DNA of 64,000 bases, taken from assembly GCA_046594215.1 (NCBI GenBank), contig JBKJPX010000014.1, positions 92,155 through 156,154 of the forward strand, given 5' to 3'. Shown here one piece after another: positions 49,748 through 57,941 of this stretch. Positions within the stretch are counted from its first letter, which is position 1, and each line of letters begins with the position of its first letter. Below the pieces are notes generated by a model. It made no database searches. It was not told the DNA's origin and was given only the letters and a program-made list of their open reading frames with translations. The stretch comes from Panacagrimonas sp046594215. Lineage in GTDB: Bacteria; Pseudomonadota; Gammaproteobacteria; Nevskiales; Nevskiaceae. Both the position numbers and the translations under genes were made by a program.

Positions 49748-50245
49748 ATGAGCCGAATACCACGACGCGAATTCGACATCGACCCGGCCGCCGTGCGCGC
49801 CGCGTCGCTGCGCGGCCTCCTGCTCCGCCTTGGCGCGGTAGTCGTCCTGGTCGCGCTGTTCGGCGCGGGGGTGAACGCCTCGGCGCCGCCGGCGATGCAG
49901 CGCGTCGCGTGGAGCTTCGCGGTGGCAATCCTCGCCGTCTACGCGGCGGTGGAAGTGTCGTCGCTGCGCTGGGCCCGCCGCAGCGCCAGGACGATGGTGC
50001 TGCGCCTCGCACCCGACGCGCTCGAGCTGCAGATCGGCGTGGGCGCCCATCGCATGCCCTATAGCGACCTGGCCATCGCGCGCCTGCGCCAGTCCGGCGG
50101 GAGGGTGCGCGCCATCGAGCTTGAGAGTCGCGAGCACGGCCGGGTCGGGCTCGCGGGTTTTCGCAACATGGACGAACTGGCCGAGGCGCTCACGGCGGCG
50201 ATCGCCGAAGCGCGCGCGGACAAAAAGAAATCTGCTTGGCCGTAA
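49748..50245 (+). CDS. Small membrane protein with PH-like C-terminus
   Basis: This 165-aa protein has two hydrophobic helices (~26-44 and ~54-72). A C-terminal ~80-residue region (VLRLAPDALELQIG, MPYSDLAIARL) resembles the beta-rich PH-like part of small YcxB/PH-domain membrane proteins. No function is assigned. Its stop codon lies inside the left end of a dispersed repeat. Confidence 0.65.
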   Translation: MSRIPRREFDIDPAAVRAASLRGLLLRLGAVVVLVALFGAGVNASAPPAMQRVAWSFAVAILAVYAAVEVSSLRWARRSARTMVLRLAPDALELQIGVGAHRMPYSDLAIARLRQSGGRVRAIELESREHGRVGLAGFRNMDELAEALTAAIAEARADKKKSAWP

Positions 50246-50327
50246 CCCGGACCTTGAATTTCGCGAAGCCAAAGAGCCAGGGCTCCCTCCACTTCTGACG
50301 GCTTCCCAGGTCTTCGTGCGGGCTACG
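50241..50327. repeat. Dispersed repeat copy B, 87 bp
   Basis: The ends CGTAACCCGGAC and GTGCGGGCTACG are inverted copies (10 of 12). The interior TTGAATTTCGCGAAGCCAAAG matches copies A and C. The repeat carries the TAA stop of the 165-aa gene at one end and the TAG stop of the convergent M48 gene at the other. Confidence 0.75.
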
Positions 50328-51342
50328 GTGGAGATTGTCCGCGCAGCATCGCGATGCGATCGCGCGTTGCAGGATGCGAGGACAGGTAATCGGTCCATCC
50401 ACCCTTCTCTTCCTTCTTTTCGTTCGCCCCGCGCTCGCCCTGCACGGCCGAGATGCGCTCGAGGATGTCCGCGAGTCGCGAGGGTGCGATCCCGAGCGAG
50501 CGCAGGCTGTGCACCGCGTCGGCATCGGCCTCGCTCTCCAGCTCGCGCGAATGCCGGGCCTGCAGGATCGCGGCGGGCGCACTCGCGATCAGCGGGCTGA
50601 AGTCGCCGATCCACCATGCGACGAAGGCGCCGATCACAGTCCCCTGGATCATCAGGCGCAGGCTGTGGCGCCGCTCGACGTGGCCCAGCTCGTGCGCCAG
50701 CACCGCGAGGATCTCCTCGTCGTTCTTGGCCACGGCCACGAGTTCGTCGAGCAGCAGGATACGGCCGTCGGGCAGCGCCATGGCATTGGGCCCGACATCG
50801 CCGCCAGAACGGAACAGCAACTGCGCGTCGCCACTGCCCGCAAGGCGCGAGAACTCCGCGGTCAGCCCCTTGCAGCGCTCGGCGCTGAGCGTCGTCGGAT
50901 GCAGGAGATGATCGTCGAGCAGGTTGAGCGTCTGCGCGGACAGCATGTCGGAGACTGCCCGCGGCACACGCTGCGCCAGAAGCTGGGCCGCCAGGGGTAG
51001 GCCCCAGCGGTATCCCGCGGCGCCCACGAGCATCACTGCGAGCAACGCGACGATCGCCAGCACCCAGCTGCGCTGCGCCCGGTCCACGGCGGAGTCCGCG
51101 TGGCCCACGACCTGGAGCCACTCCGTGAAGCTTGGTCCGTCCGCGACCTCGCAGCTCGCACCGTCGGCGAAACGGATCACGCGTGGCGCACTTCCCAGGC
51201 GTTCGCCGATCTGCACATCCTGCAGCGTCTCGCGTCGCTCCCAGTCCTCGCCCTGCAGCCAGACCTGTCCGGGCGCCGGCACGAGACGCACCTCGCGCAT
51301 CACCGCGCTGCGCCCGTCGTAGTAGCTGCCGCGCTGGATCAC
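50323..51342 (-). CDS. M48 family metallopeptidase, membrane-bound
   Basis: This 339-aa protein has an N-terminal cytoplasmic beta-rich part, a transmembrane helix (~93-110) and a zincin domain. The zinc motif HELGH is at ~217-221, with the third ligand Glu in LESEADADAVH (~271). It resembles M48B/M48C proteases such as LoiP, HtpX and YcaL, which degrade or monitor membrane and periplasmic proteins. The GTG at 51342 overlaps the DUF898 stop (GTGA), so the two are co-translated. Confidence 0.85.
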   Translation of the reverse strand: MIQRGSYYDGRSAVMREVRLVPAPGQVWLQGEDWERRETLQDVQIGERLGSAPRVIRFADGASCEVADGPSFTEWLQVVGHADSAVDRAQRSWVLAIVALLAVMLVGAAGYRWGLPLAAQLLAQRVPRAVSDMLSAQTLNLLDDHLLHPTTLSAERCKGLTAEFSRLAGSGDAQLLFRSGGDVGPNAMALPDGRILLLDELVAVAKNDEEILAVLAHELGHVERRHSLRLMIQGTVIGAFVAWWIGDFSPLIASAPAAILQARHSRELESEADADAVHSLRSLGIAPSRLADILERISAVQGERGANEKKEEKGGWTDYLSSHPATRDRIAMLRGQSPP

Positions 51343-52430
51343 AGTCCGATGTCGAAGTCGAAGATCTCTGCGGCCTCGTCGCCGGTCGCGGTGGCGTTGT
51401 CGGCAACGTCCGCGAGGAAATCGTCCAGCGACGCCGCCGGCAGCAGGCTCACACACTCCGCGCGGTAACGGGCCAGGCGCACGCTGGCCCAGGGCATGTA
51501 CAGGCCCAGCGTGATCACCACGAGCAGGAAGTTGCCGAGGCTGATGCCCAGCAGTGGCCAGAACCGCAGTCGGCTCTCGAAGCGATGATGGCCCAGACGG
51601 GTGTGGTTCCAGATCAGGTTCTGGATGCGCGACTGGAACAGCGGACCGACGATGAGCGAGCCGGCCACGAAGAGCGCGAACACGCCCAGCGCGATCGCAC
51701 CGATCATCGACGGATCGGGCTTCGAGCCCGCCGCCATAGCGGGCATCAGTCCGGCGAAGATCCCGCCCAAAGCCGTGCCGAGCGCGATCATCACCAGGAT
51801 GAAGACTCCGCCCGTCAGCAGGTAGGTGCCGTAGAACGAGCCGACTCCGGCGTCGAAGGAAAACTGCGTGCGTCCGAACCAGGAATTGCCGTGCTGGTAG
51901 GACTTCATGCGCTGGTGGAACATCGGCGCGAGCAGGTAGAGCGTGCCAAACATCAGGATGCCGAAGAGCAGGAAGGTCACGTAGGCCTCGCCCACCGTGC
52001 CGCGAAACGAGAAGCGCAGTCCGCGGTAGCTGGTGTTGTAAAGGCGAAAGCGGAAGGAATTGCGCAGCAGCAGCGGCATCAGGCCGCCCAGCATCAGCAG
52101 CGCGAGCAGCGTCAGCGGTCCGGGCACCGCGTTGGCCAGGCTGTACACGCCGAACAGCGCCAGCGCGATGATGCGGCCGACCAGGATCGACAGCGGCTTG
52201 CCGTGGTAGTCGAACACGCTGCCGGCCACGCGCGTGTGGCGACTGAAGTACTGCATGCGACGCACCTTGGCCCAGGCGGAGTAGATGCCCAGCGTCAGGA
52301 TCGTCAGCACCAGGTTCACGATCCAGATGCGGAAGTACTCTCCACCGCTGCCGGTGAACTCGAAGTGTTCCGGCGCTAATCCAGGCTCCGTCACAGCCGT
52401 TCGTTGCCCGGGAAAGACGATTTCACTCAT
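51339..52430 (-). CDS. DUF898 (YjgN-like) membrane protein
   Basis: This 363-aa protein has about seven hydrophobic segments and two copies of a YSAWAKVRRM/PWASVRLARY-type motif, each following TLGIYS or TLGLYM (~47 and ~310). This duplicated pattern is diagnostic of DUF898/YjgN. The function is unknown. The coupling to an M48 protease is a recurring arrangement, as with YjgN-type loci, and suggests the pair acts in membrane protein quality control. Confidence 0.88.
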   Translation of the reverse strand: MSEIVFPGQRTAVTEPGLAPEHFEFTGSGGEYFRIWIVNLVLTILTLGIYSAWAKVRRMQYFSRHTRVAGSVFDYHGKPLSILVGRIIALALFGVYSLANAVPGPLTLLALLMLGGLMPLLLRNSFRFRLYNTSYRGLRFSFRGTVGEAYVTFLLFGILMFGTLYLLAPMFHQRMKSYQHGNSWFGRTQFSFDAGVGSFYGTYLLTGGVFILVMIALGTALGGIFAGLMPAMAAGSKPDPSMIGAIALGVFALFVAGSLIVGPLFQSRIQNLIWNHTRLGHHRFESRLRFWPLLGISLGNFLLVVITLGLYMPWASVRLARYRAECVSLLPAASLDDFLADVADNATATGDEAAEIFDFDIGL

Positions 52431-52534
52431 GACGACGCCCCCGCGTGTCGGTGCTGGTTCCGGCGATCCGTGCGCGCCTCGTCCCCCTGTGATGCCTGTC
52501 TCGCGGCGCGAGGCGCCCCACCGCAGCACCGATG

Positions 52535-53911
52535 TTACACGCGGCTGTGCACCCACTTGCGCCGCTGCCAGATGTTGGCGAGGACCACGGACTGCAGGGC
52601 GCGGTAGCTGCTCATCGCCAGCCAGATCGCAGAGAGACCCAGCCCCCACACCGGGCCGAGCAAGTAGGCCGCCGGCAGGAACAGCAACCACTGAAGTCCG
52701 ACGCTGACCGCCATCACGAGCCGCGCCGCGCCGACGCCGAACAGGGCATGCATCAGCACCAGCCCCGTGCCGTCGATGATGATGCCGCCACCGATCAGGC
52801 GCAGCGGGAAGATGCCCAGCTCGATCAGTCCGGGGTCCTGTACGAACAGGCCCAGGATCGCGCGCGGCAGCAGCAGCATCGGAAGGCCGATCGCGGCGAG
52901 CAGCAGGCTCGCGACCTTGCATACGTCCCAGGCCCAGCGGTGCGCGTCCCCCGGGTCGCATCGTCCCAGTGCCTGGCCCGCGAGCGTCGCCGCCGCCAGG
53001 CCAAAACCAATCCCGGGCAGCACGGCCACCAGCGAGATGTTGATCAGCACGTTGGCCACGGCGAGTTCGCGCGTGCCGACCTGGCCCACGATCCAGAACA
53101 GCACCGTAAAGCCGGCCGCGAAGAACAGTTGCTGGATCGAAGACGGCAGGCCCAGTCGGAGCAGGTTCCTGAACTGCTCGCGGCTCGGACGGCGCGCCAG
53201 GAACCCCGCGGGGCGCGCGTGGCGCCAGCCGAGGATGAAGTAGGTCACCGTGCCCAGGCAGATCGAGATGCTCGTGCCCAGGCCCGCGCCCATCACGCCG
53301 AGTTCGGGGAAGCCGTGCCTGCCGAAGATCAGGCAGTAGTTCAGCGCGATATTGAAGCTGTGCATGCCAACGAGCGTGAACATGTAGAGGCGCGCGAGCT
53401 TGATCGCGCTCCAGTAACCGCGGAACGAGAAGTTCATGCCGATGGCCACGATGCTCAGCAGGCGCAGGCGCAGGTAGGTCGTGCCGGCCGCGACGACCTC
53501 GGGATCCTTGTTCAGCAGGTGCAGGATGTTCGGGGCCTGCCAGATCAGCAGTGCCGCGAGCGGGATGCCGAGCCCCGCCGACAGCAGGATGCCGCCGTTG
53601 AGCGGGATCGCGGTCTCGTCGAGCTTGCCCTCGCCGACGCGACGCGCCGCCATCGCCTGTACCGCGGACGACAGGCCCGTGATGAAGGCCACCGCCATGA
53701 AGTTCAGGAACGAGGCCAGGCCCACGCCGGCGAGGGTCGCCGCACCCAGGTGCGCCACCATCGCGGTGTCGACGAGGTTGAGCACGTTCTGCGAGACCAT
53801 CGCCGCGATGATCGGCAGAGCCAGGGCCAGCACCTCGCGCGACCGCTGCCGGTCCAGTCGCCAGAACGCAGTCGGCGGCAGCAGCCTGCCGTCAGCGCTC
53901 GCGGCCGGCAT
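52535..53911 (-). CDS. MATE family efflux transporter
   Basis: This 458-aa protein has twelve hydrophobic segments in two MatE repeats (LALALPIIAAMVSQNVLNLVDTAMVAHLG and LLRLGLPSSIQQLFFAAGF). It is NorM/DinF-like and exports cationic drugs using sodium or proton gradients. The ATG at 53911 is preferred. The frame is open to a GTG at 53980, but that start lies in an inverted repeat and adds a sequence unlike a MATE N-terminus. Confidence 0.87.
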   Translation of the reverse strand: MPAASADGRLLPPTAFWRLDRQRSREVLALALPIIAAMVSQNVLNLVDTAMVAHLGAATLAGVGLASFLNFMAVAFITGLSSAVQAMAARRVGEGKLDETAIPLNGGILLSAGLGIPLAALLIWQAPNILHLLNKDPEVVAAGTTYLRLRLLSIVAIGMNFSFRGYWSAIKLARLYMFTLVGMHSFNIALNYCLIFGRHGFPELGVMGAGLGTSISICLGTVTYFILGWRHARPAGFLARRPSREQFRNLLRLGLPSSIQQLFFAAGFTVLFWIVGQVGTRELAVANVLINISLVAVLPGIGFGLAAATLAGQALGRCDPGDAHRWAWDVCKVASLLLAAIGLPMLLLPRAILGLFVQDPGLIELGIFPLRLIGGGIIIDGTGLVLMHALFGVGAARLVMAVSVGLQWLLFLPAAYLLGPVWGLGLSAIWLAMSSYRALQSVVLANIWQRRKWVHSRV

Positions 53912-53956
53912 CGGCTGTGTCACAGGGCCTGTCGACGCCACTTCGATCGACGCGCG

Positions 53957-54052
53957 GCCCCTGGAAATCGGGCCAAGCACAGCGCCCGGAGCGCTGCGTG
54001 GTAACGACTACCTGAGCGACGAGCAATGCCGCGTGGCCCGATTTCCGGGGGC
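53957..54052. repeat. Long inverted repeat upstream of MATE gene
   Basis: Arms 53957-53978 (GGCCCCTGGAAATCGGGCCA) and 54031-54052 (GGCCCGATTTCCGGGGGC) are inverted copies with few mismatches, about 52 bases apart. They lie in the gap between the MATE gene and the 232-aa gene. Function is unknown; it may be an mRNA hairpin or a mobile-element remnant. Confidence 0.5.
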
Positions 54053-54190
54053 AACCCGAAGGGGCGGGGCCGCTGTCCCGGATCGCCGCGTCTCACGCTC
54101 CTCATGTGTCTCCTTACGCTTCGTCGCTCGATCCTGGCGCTGCGGCAAAACGACCTCCGCCGCAACGATCGAACTGATGTCAGCACGCCC

Positions 54191-54889
54191 TCACTTTTCC
54201 TCGATCGTGTTGATGATCATCGCGGCCAGGTTGAACGGCTGGTCGCCGAGGCGCTTCTGCAGGTTTTTCGGAAGGCTCTTCTTGTCGATCTGAAGCGTTG
54301 AAACCTGCGCGCTGCCCTGGGCGGTGGCCCCCGACCAGCTCTCCACGTGCGGACCTTCGTGGCGCGCGGGACGGATACCCATCGACTCGAGCTTGTCGCT
54401 GCGCGGCATCAGGTCGTGCGCGCCGCGATCCAGTGAAGCCGTAGACGCCGTGATCTCGATCCAGCTGTTGATATCGTGTTTCATCAGCGGCTCCGCCAGG
54501 CGCTGCACGAGAGGGTTGGAAAAAGCACGTCGCATGCCGCGGCTGGCGAGCTGCCCGACGAACGAGGCGGCCGGCGCCAGTGCACGCGACGCGCTCGTGC
54601 CCTTCTTGTTGCCGCCACCGGGCCTGCGACGCGGCTTGGGCTGCGGCGCGGGCGCCGCGAGCATCGGCTTGAGCACCGAAGCGAAGTTGGTCTGCACGTG
54701 GGCGCGAAGGCGCACGCGCTCGCCGTCGCCGTGCACCTGGGTGTCCACCGTCACGTCGAGCTTGAGGATAGAGCCGAAGACGCCGGCCGGGATCTCGGCC
54801 TTGAACGAAAGGCGATCGTCGCTCGCCGCGCCCAGGGCGCTGGTGGCGAGTGCGTCGATACGCGTGCGGAGTCGGTCGATCAGGCTCAT
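54191..54889 (-). CDS. Hypothetical protein with basic linker
   Basis: This 232-aa protein is not recognised. It has an N-terminal helix then a beta-rich part (~28-75), a very basic Pro/Lys/Arg linker (QPKPRRRPGGGNKKG, ~83-97), and a helical C-terminal half. There is no signal peptide or membrane span. The coding bias is convincing and the gap to acyP is 79 bases on the other strand. Confidence 0.6.
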   Translation of the reverse strand: MSLIDRLRTRIDALATSALGAASDDRLSFKAEIPAGVFGSILKLDVTVDTQVHGDGERVRLRAHVQTNFASVLKPMLAAPAPQPKPRRRPGGGNKKGTSASRALAPAASFVGQLASRGMRRAFSNPLVQRLAEPLMKHDINSWIEITASTASLDRGAHDLMPRSDKLESMGIRPARHEGPHVESWSGATAQGSAQVSTLQIDKKSLPKNLQKRLGDQPFNLAAMIINTIEEK

Positions 54890-54968
54890 CTAGAATCGGA
54901 TAGGCGGGACGGGCAGGTGGAAGAACGGGCCATCCAGCGATTGCATCGGCCCGGGATGGGACAAGGGC

Positions 54969-55244
54969 ATGTTGAAATCATATCGCTTCGTCGTCACGGG
55001 CCACGTACAAGGCGTGTTCTTTCGTCACTCCACGCGCGAGCGTGCGATGCAGGCGGGTCTCGGCGGGTGGGTGCGAAATCGCATAGACGGCGCGGTCGAG
55101 GGCCGAGTCGGTGGGAAAGATGCTGCCGCGCTCGAAGACTTCAGGACATGGCTGCTGCGCGGACCCGAGCGGGCGCAGGTGCGGGAGCTGGAATGGGAGC
55201 CGGTCGACGACCAGGTGCCCGGGTGCTTCGAGGTCAGGCCGTGA
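54969..55244 (+). CDS. acyP: Acylphosphatase
   Basis: This 91-aa enzyme hydrolyses acyl phosphates. The diagnostic TGHVQGVFFRHST (~10-22) supplies the catalytic Arg, and GWVRNRIDGAVEG (~33-45) carries the catalytic Asn region. Length is exactly typical. The stop TGA is inside a dispersed repeat. Confidence 0.96.
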   Translation: MLKSYRFVVTGHVQGVFFRHSTRERAMQAGLGGWVRNRIDGAVEGRVGGKDAAALEDFRTWLLRGPERAQVRELEWEPVDDQVPGCFEVRP

Positions 55245-55315
55245 GCCCGGACGCCGAATTCCGCGAAGCCAGAGTCCGGAAGGTTTCCACGACTCGCGGA
55301 CTTCGTCAGCGCTAC
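55240..55315. repeat. Dispersed repeat copy C, about 76 bp
   Basis: It begins CGTGAGCCCGGAC, has the core CGAATTCCGCGAAGCCAGAG matching copies A and B, and ends CTTCGTCAGCGCTACC. It contains the stops of both convergent genes, acyP and the SDR. Confidence 0.7.
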
Positions 55316-56151
55316 CGCTTCGTCAGGAAGTTCGCCGTCGCCTTCTGTGCCTTGCGGAAATACAGCTCGGGCGACAGTCGCTTGAGCCGCCACAAGGAGC
55401 GCGCGTCCGCGTGCGACATCACCAGGAAATGGTTCGAGGCCACGGCATCCACGATGTCGCGCGCCACGTCCTCGGCGGTCACGCTGGCCTTCTCCATCAT
55501 GCGCTCGACGATCTTCATCATCTGCGGCGCGGGCTGCTTCTCGCCGGGCGCCAGGCCTATCTTGCTGGTGTTGACCAGGTCGGTCTTGAAGAACGACGGG
55601 CAGGCCACGGTCACGCCGATGGCCGGAAAGACTTCGTAGCGCAAGGTCTCGGACAGCGAGATCACCGCCGCCTTGGCCGCGTTGTAGCTGGCCATCGCCG
55701 GCGGGTTGGCGATGCCGGCGAAACTCGCGACGTTGACGATGTGCCCGCCGCCCGGCTGCGCCTTCATGGTCGGGATCACGGCGCGGGCGCCGCGTACGCA
55801 GCCCAGCACGTTGATGTTCAGCACCCAGTCCCATTGCTTGATAGGCGACTCTTCCACCGTGCCGGCCGTGGCGACGCCCGCGTTGTTGACCAGCACGTCG
55901 ACCCCGCCCCATGCCGCGTTCACGGCGGCCACCGCGATGGCGAAGGATTCCTCGGAGGTGACGTCAAGCGCGAGCGAAAGGGCGGTGCCGCCTTTGGCCT
56001 CGAGCATCTGCGCGGTCTCGAGCGCGGCGTCGATGCGCATGTCCGTGACGGCCACGCGGGCGCCCTGGGCGGCGAAGGCCAGCGCGCAGGCACGACCCAA
56101 GCCGCTCCCGGCGCCGGTGATCAGGACGCGTGATTGCTGCAACGTGCGCAT
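55312..56151 (-). CDS. SDR family oxidoreductase
   Basis: This 279-aa short-chain dehydrogenase has cofactor loop TGAGSGLG (~13-20), NNAGVATAG (~90), the Ser in VASFAG, and YNAAK (~155). Asp in VTDM (~39) after beta-2 suggests NAD preference. The C-terminal extension (~240-279) with Arg/Lys-rich helices resembles SDRs acting on acyl or membrane substrates. It is followed by an acyl-ACP desaturase gene on the same strand, so a lipid substrate is possible. Confidence 0.85.
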   Translation of the reverse strand: MRTLQQSRVLITGAGSGLGRACALAFAAQGARVAVTDMRIDAALETAQMLEAKGGTALSLALDVTSEESFAIAVAAVNAAWGGVDVLVNNAGVATAGTVEESPIKQWDWVLNINVLGCVRGARAVIPTMKAQPGGGHIVNVASFAGIANPPAMASYNAAKAAVISLSETLRYEVFPAIGVTVACPSFFKTDLVNTSKIGLAPGEKQPAPQMMKIVERMMEKASVTAEDVARDIVDAVASNHFLVMSHADARSLWRLKRLSPELYFRKAQKATANFLTKR

Positions 56152-56215
56152 GCCGTGTTCCCCCGTGCGAAGAGGGCGAGTTTACGCGTCGATGCCGGCG
56201 CGCAGCAGCAGGTTC

Positions 56216-57238
56216 CTACAACTCGACGGTGCGCTTGTAGATGACGTCGAAGCTGAATTTGCGGCGCTGCGCCTTGGCCTCGGCGTAGTCCGCCATGCGC
56301 GCCAGGCGCGAGGGCACCTTCATCAGCCGTTCCTGGCTGTGCTGCGCGTGCGGAGTCAGGCCTGTCAGCGCGCCGATCTGCCAGTACTCCAGCAGTTCCT
56401 CGACGATGCTCTGGTAATGGCGCGTGCCGAACACACCGCCGCGCCCCAGCACTTCGCTCATCTCCGCGAAGCCCGGGATCTTGTGACCCGGCATCTCGAA
56501 GCTCAGCGTGACCTTGAGCAGCGAGTCCAGCGCTCGCTCGGTGTCGGCGCGCAGGATGTCGCCGAACACCGCGCGGTAGAACTGGTAATGGCGCGACTCG
56601 TCGCCCGCCACGTGCGCCAGCAGACGCTGCAGCGCCGGTTCGCGGCCCGCGCCCAGGCGCCCGGTGTTGGCGTGCGAAATCTGCGTGGCCTTCTCCTGCA
56701 ACGAGGTGTAGGCCAGCAGGCGGTACGGGTCCTGTTGCCAGTCCGGCTCGAAGCCGGCCTGGATGTAGTCGAACTGCATCTGCTCAACCGCGCGCATGTC
56801 GAAGATGCGCGCGTCACGCACGTAATCGCGCATTACGCAGCCGTGGCGGTCTTCCTCGGCCGTCCACAGGTGGTTCCAGTCGCTCCACGGCGAGGCCGGG
56901 CCGAAGTACACGGCGATCAGGCGGTGGAAGTGCGGCAGACCTTCCTCGGTGAGCAGATTCAGCGCCAGCGCGATGCGCACGACGTCCGGCAGATCGCGCG
57001 CGGCCTCTCGGGTGAGCGCCAGTTCTTCCTCGCGCCCGGGGCCCGAGTCGGCGTCGGCCGGCATCAGGTCGTTGGGGAACCACAGGCGGCGGCGTGACAC
57101 GTGCGCTTCCATCTCGCGACGCACCGAAGGTTCGAGTGCGGTCAGCACGTCCACCTGTTGCGGTGTGCCGAAGCGAACGTTGGCGAGAGCAGGTCGGGTC
57201 ATGCGCGCGGTCGTCTGGTATGGGCCGGAATCATCCAT
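56216..57238 (-). CDS. Acyl-ACP desaturase (ferritin-like di-iron)
   Basis: This 340-aa soluble di-iron enzyme of the plant stearoyl-ACP desaturase type has the two metal motifs WTAEEDRHG (~132) and VAGDESRHYQFY (~218) that fit E-x-x-R-H. These enzymes introduce a double bond into acyl-ACP. The family is common in plants and actinobacteria and patchy elsewhere. The start at 57238 is uncertain; an ATG at 57202 begins MTRPALAN and is also possible. Confidence 0.85.
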   Translation of the reverse strand: MDDSGPYQTTARMTRPALANVRFGTPQQVDVLTALEPSVRREMEAHVSRRRLWFPNDLMPADADSGPGREEELALTREAARDLPDVVRIALALNLLTEEGLPHFHRLIAVYFGPASPWSDWNHLWTAEEDRHGCVMRDYVRDARIFDMRAVEQMQFDYIQAGFEPDWQQDPYRLLAYTSLQEKATQISHANTGRLGAGREPALQRLLAHVAGDESRHYQFYRAVFGDILRADTERALDSLLKVTLSFEMPGHKIPGFAEMSEVLGRGGVFGTRHYQSIVEELLEYWQIGALTGLTPHAQHSQERLMKVPSRLARMADYAEAKAQRRKFSFDVIYKRTVEL

Positions 57239-57314
57239 GCAGATCTGGAAACTCGAAAGCCAGGGAAGTTGCGCCGCCCGGACCTGGGCCGATGCATCCT
57301 GCCGTAGTTTAGCC

Positions 57315-57941
57315 CTAGGGCCGCAGCAAGGAGAGCAATTCCTGGCGCGTCCGCTGATCCTCGCGGAACCGCCCCAGCATCATGGAGGTGATCATCGTGG
57401 AGTTCTGTTTCTCCACGCCCCGCATCATCGCGCACAGGTGTTTCGCTTCGATGACGACGGCCACCCCGTTGGCCTCCGTAACCTGCTGGATCGACTCGCC
57501 GATCTGCTTGGTCAGGTTCTCCTGGATCTGCAGTCGACGGGCGTACATGTCGACGATGCGCGGGATCTTGGACAAGCCGATCACCTTGCCGGCCGGCAGG
57601 TAGGCAACGTGGCACTTGCCGATGAACGGCAGCATGTGGTGCTCGCACATCGAGTACATCTCGATGTCGCGCACGATGACCATCTCGTCGTTGCTCGAGG
57701 CGAAGATCGCGTCGTTGACGATCTCGGAGAGGTCCTGCTCGTAGCCCTGGGTCAGGAACTCCATGGCCCGCGCCGCACGGTGCGGCGTCTTGAGCAGACC
57801 TTCCCGGTCGGGGTTCTCTCCAATCGCCTCGATGATGGCCCGGAAGTGGTCTTCCACGATAATGCTCTTGTAGGTTGAGCCCGTGCTAATTGTGGCATGC
57901 CGGCCAGACCCAAGCCCCCAGGCCCCCCGCGCCCAACCCAT
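57315..57941 (-). CDS. folE: GTP cyclohydrolase I
   Basis: This enzyme makes 7,8-dihydroneopterin triphosphate from GTP, the first step to folate. Zinc and active-site boxes are clear: SMCEHHMLPFIGKCH (~98-112) and EAKHLCAMMRGVEKQ (~170). The conserved body starts at YKSIIVEDHF, about 25 residues after the ATG at 57941 chosen here. No ATG lies closer, so a GTG within the body or a non-standard start cannot be excluded. At 57941 it overlaps the divergent parB-like start by 2 bases. Confidence 0.93.
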   Translation of the reverse strand: MGWARGAWGLGSGRHATISTGSTYKSIIVEDHFRAIIEAIGENPDREGLLKTPHRAARAMEFLTQGYEQDLSEIVNDAIFASSNDEMVIVRDIEMYSMCEHHMLPFIGKCHVAYLPAGKVIGLSKIPRIVDMYARRLQIQENLTKQIGESIQQVTEANGVAVVIEAKHLCAMMRGVEKQNSTMITSMMLGRFREDQRTRQELLSLLRP

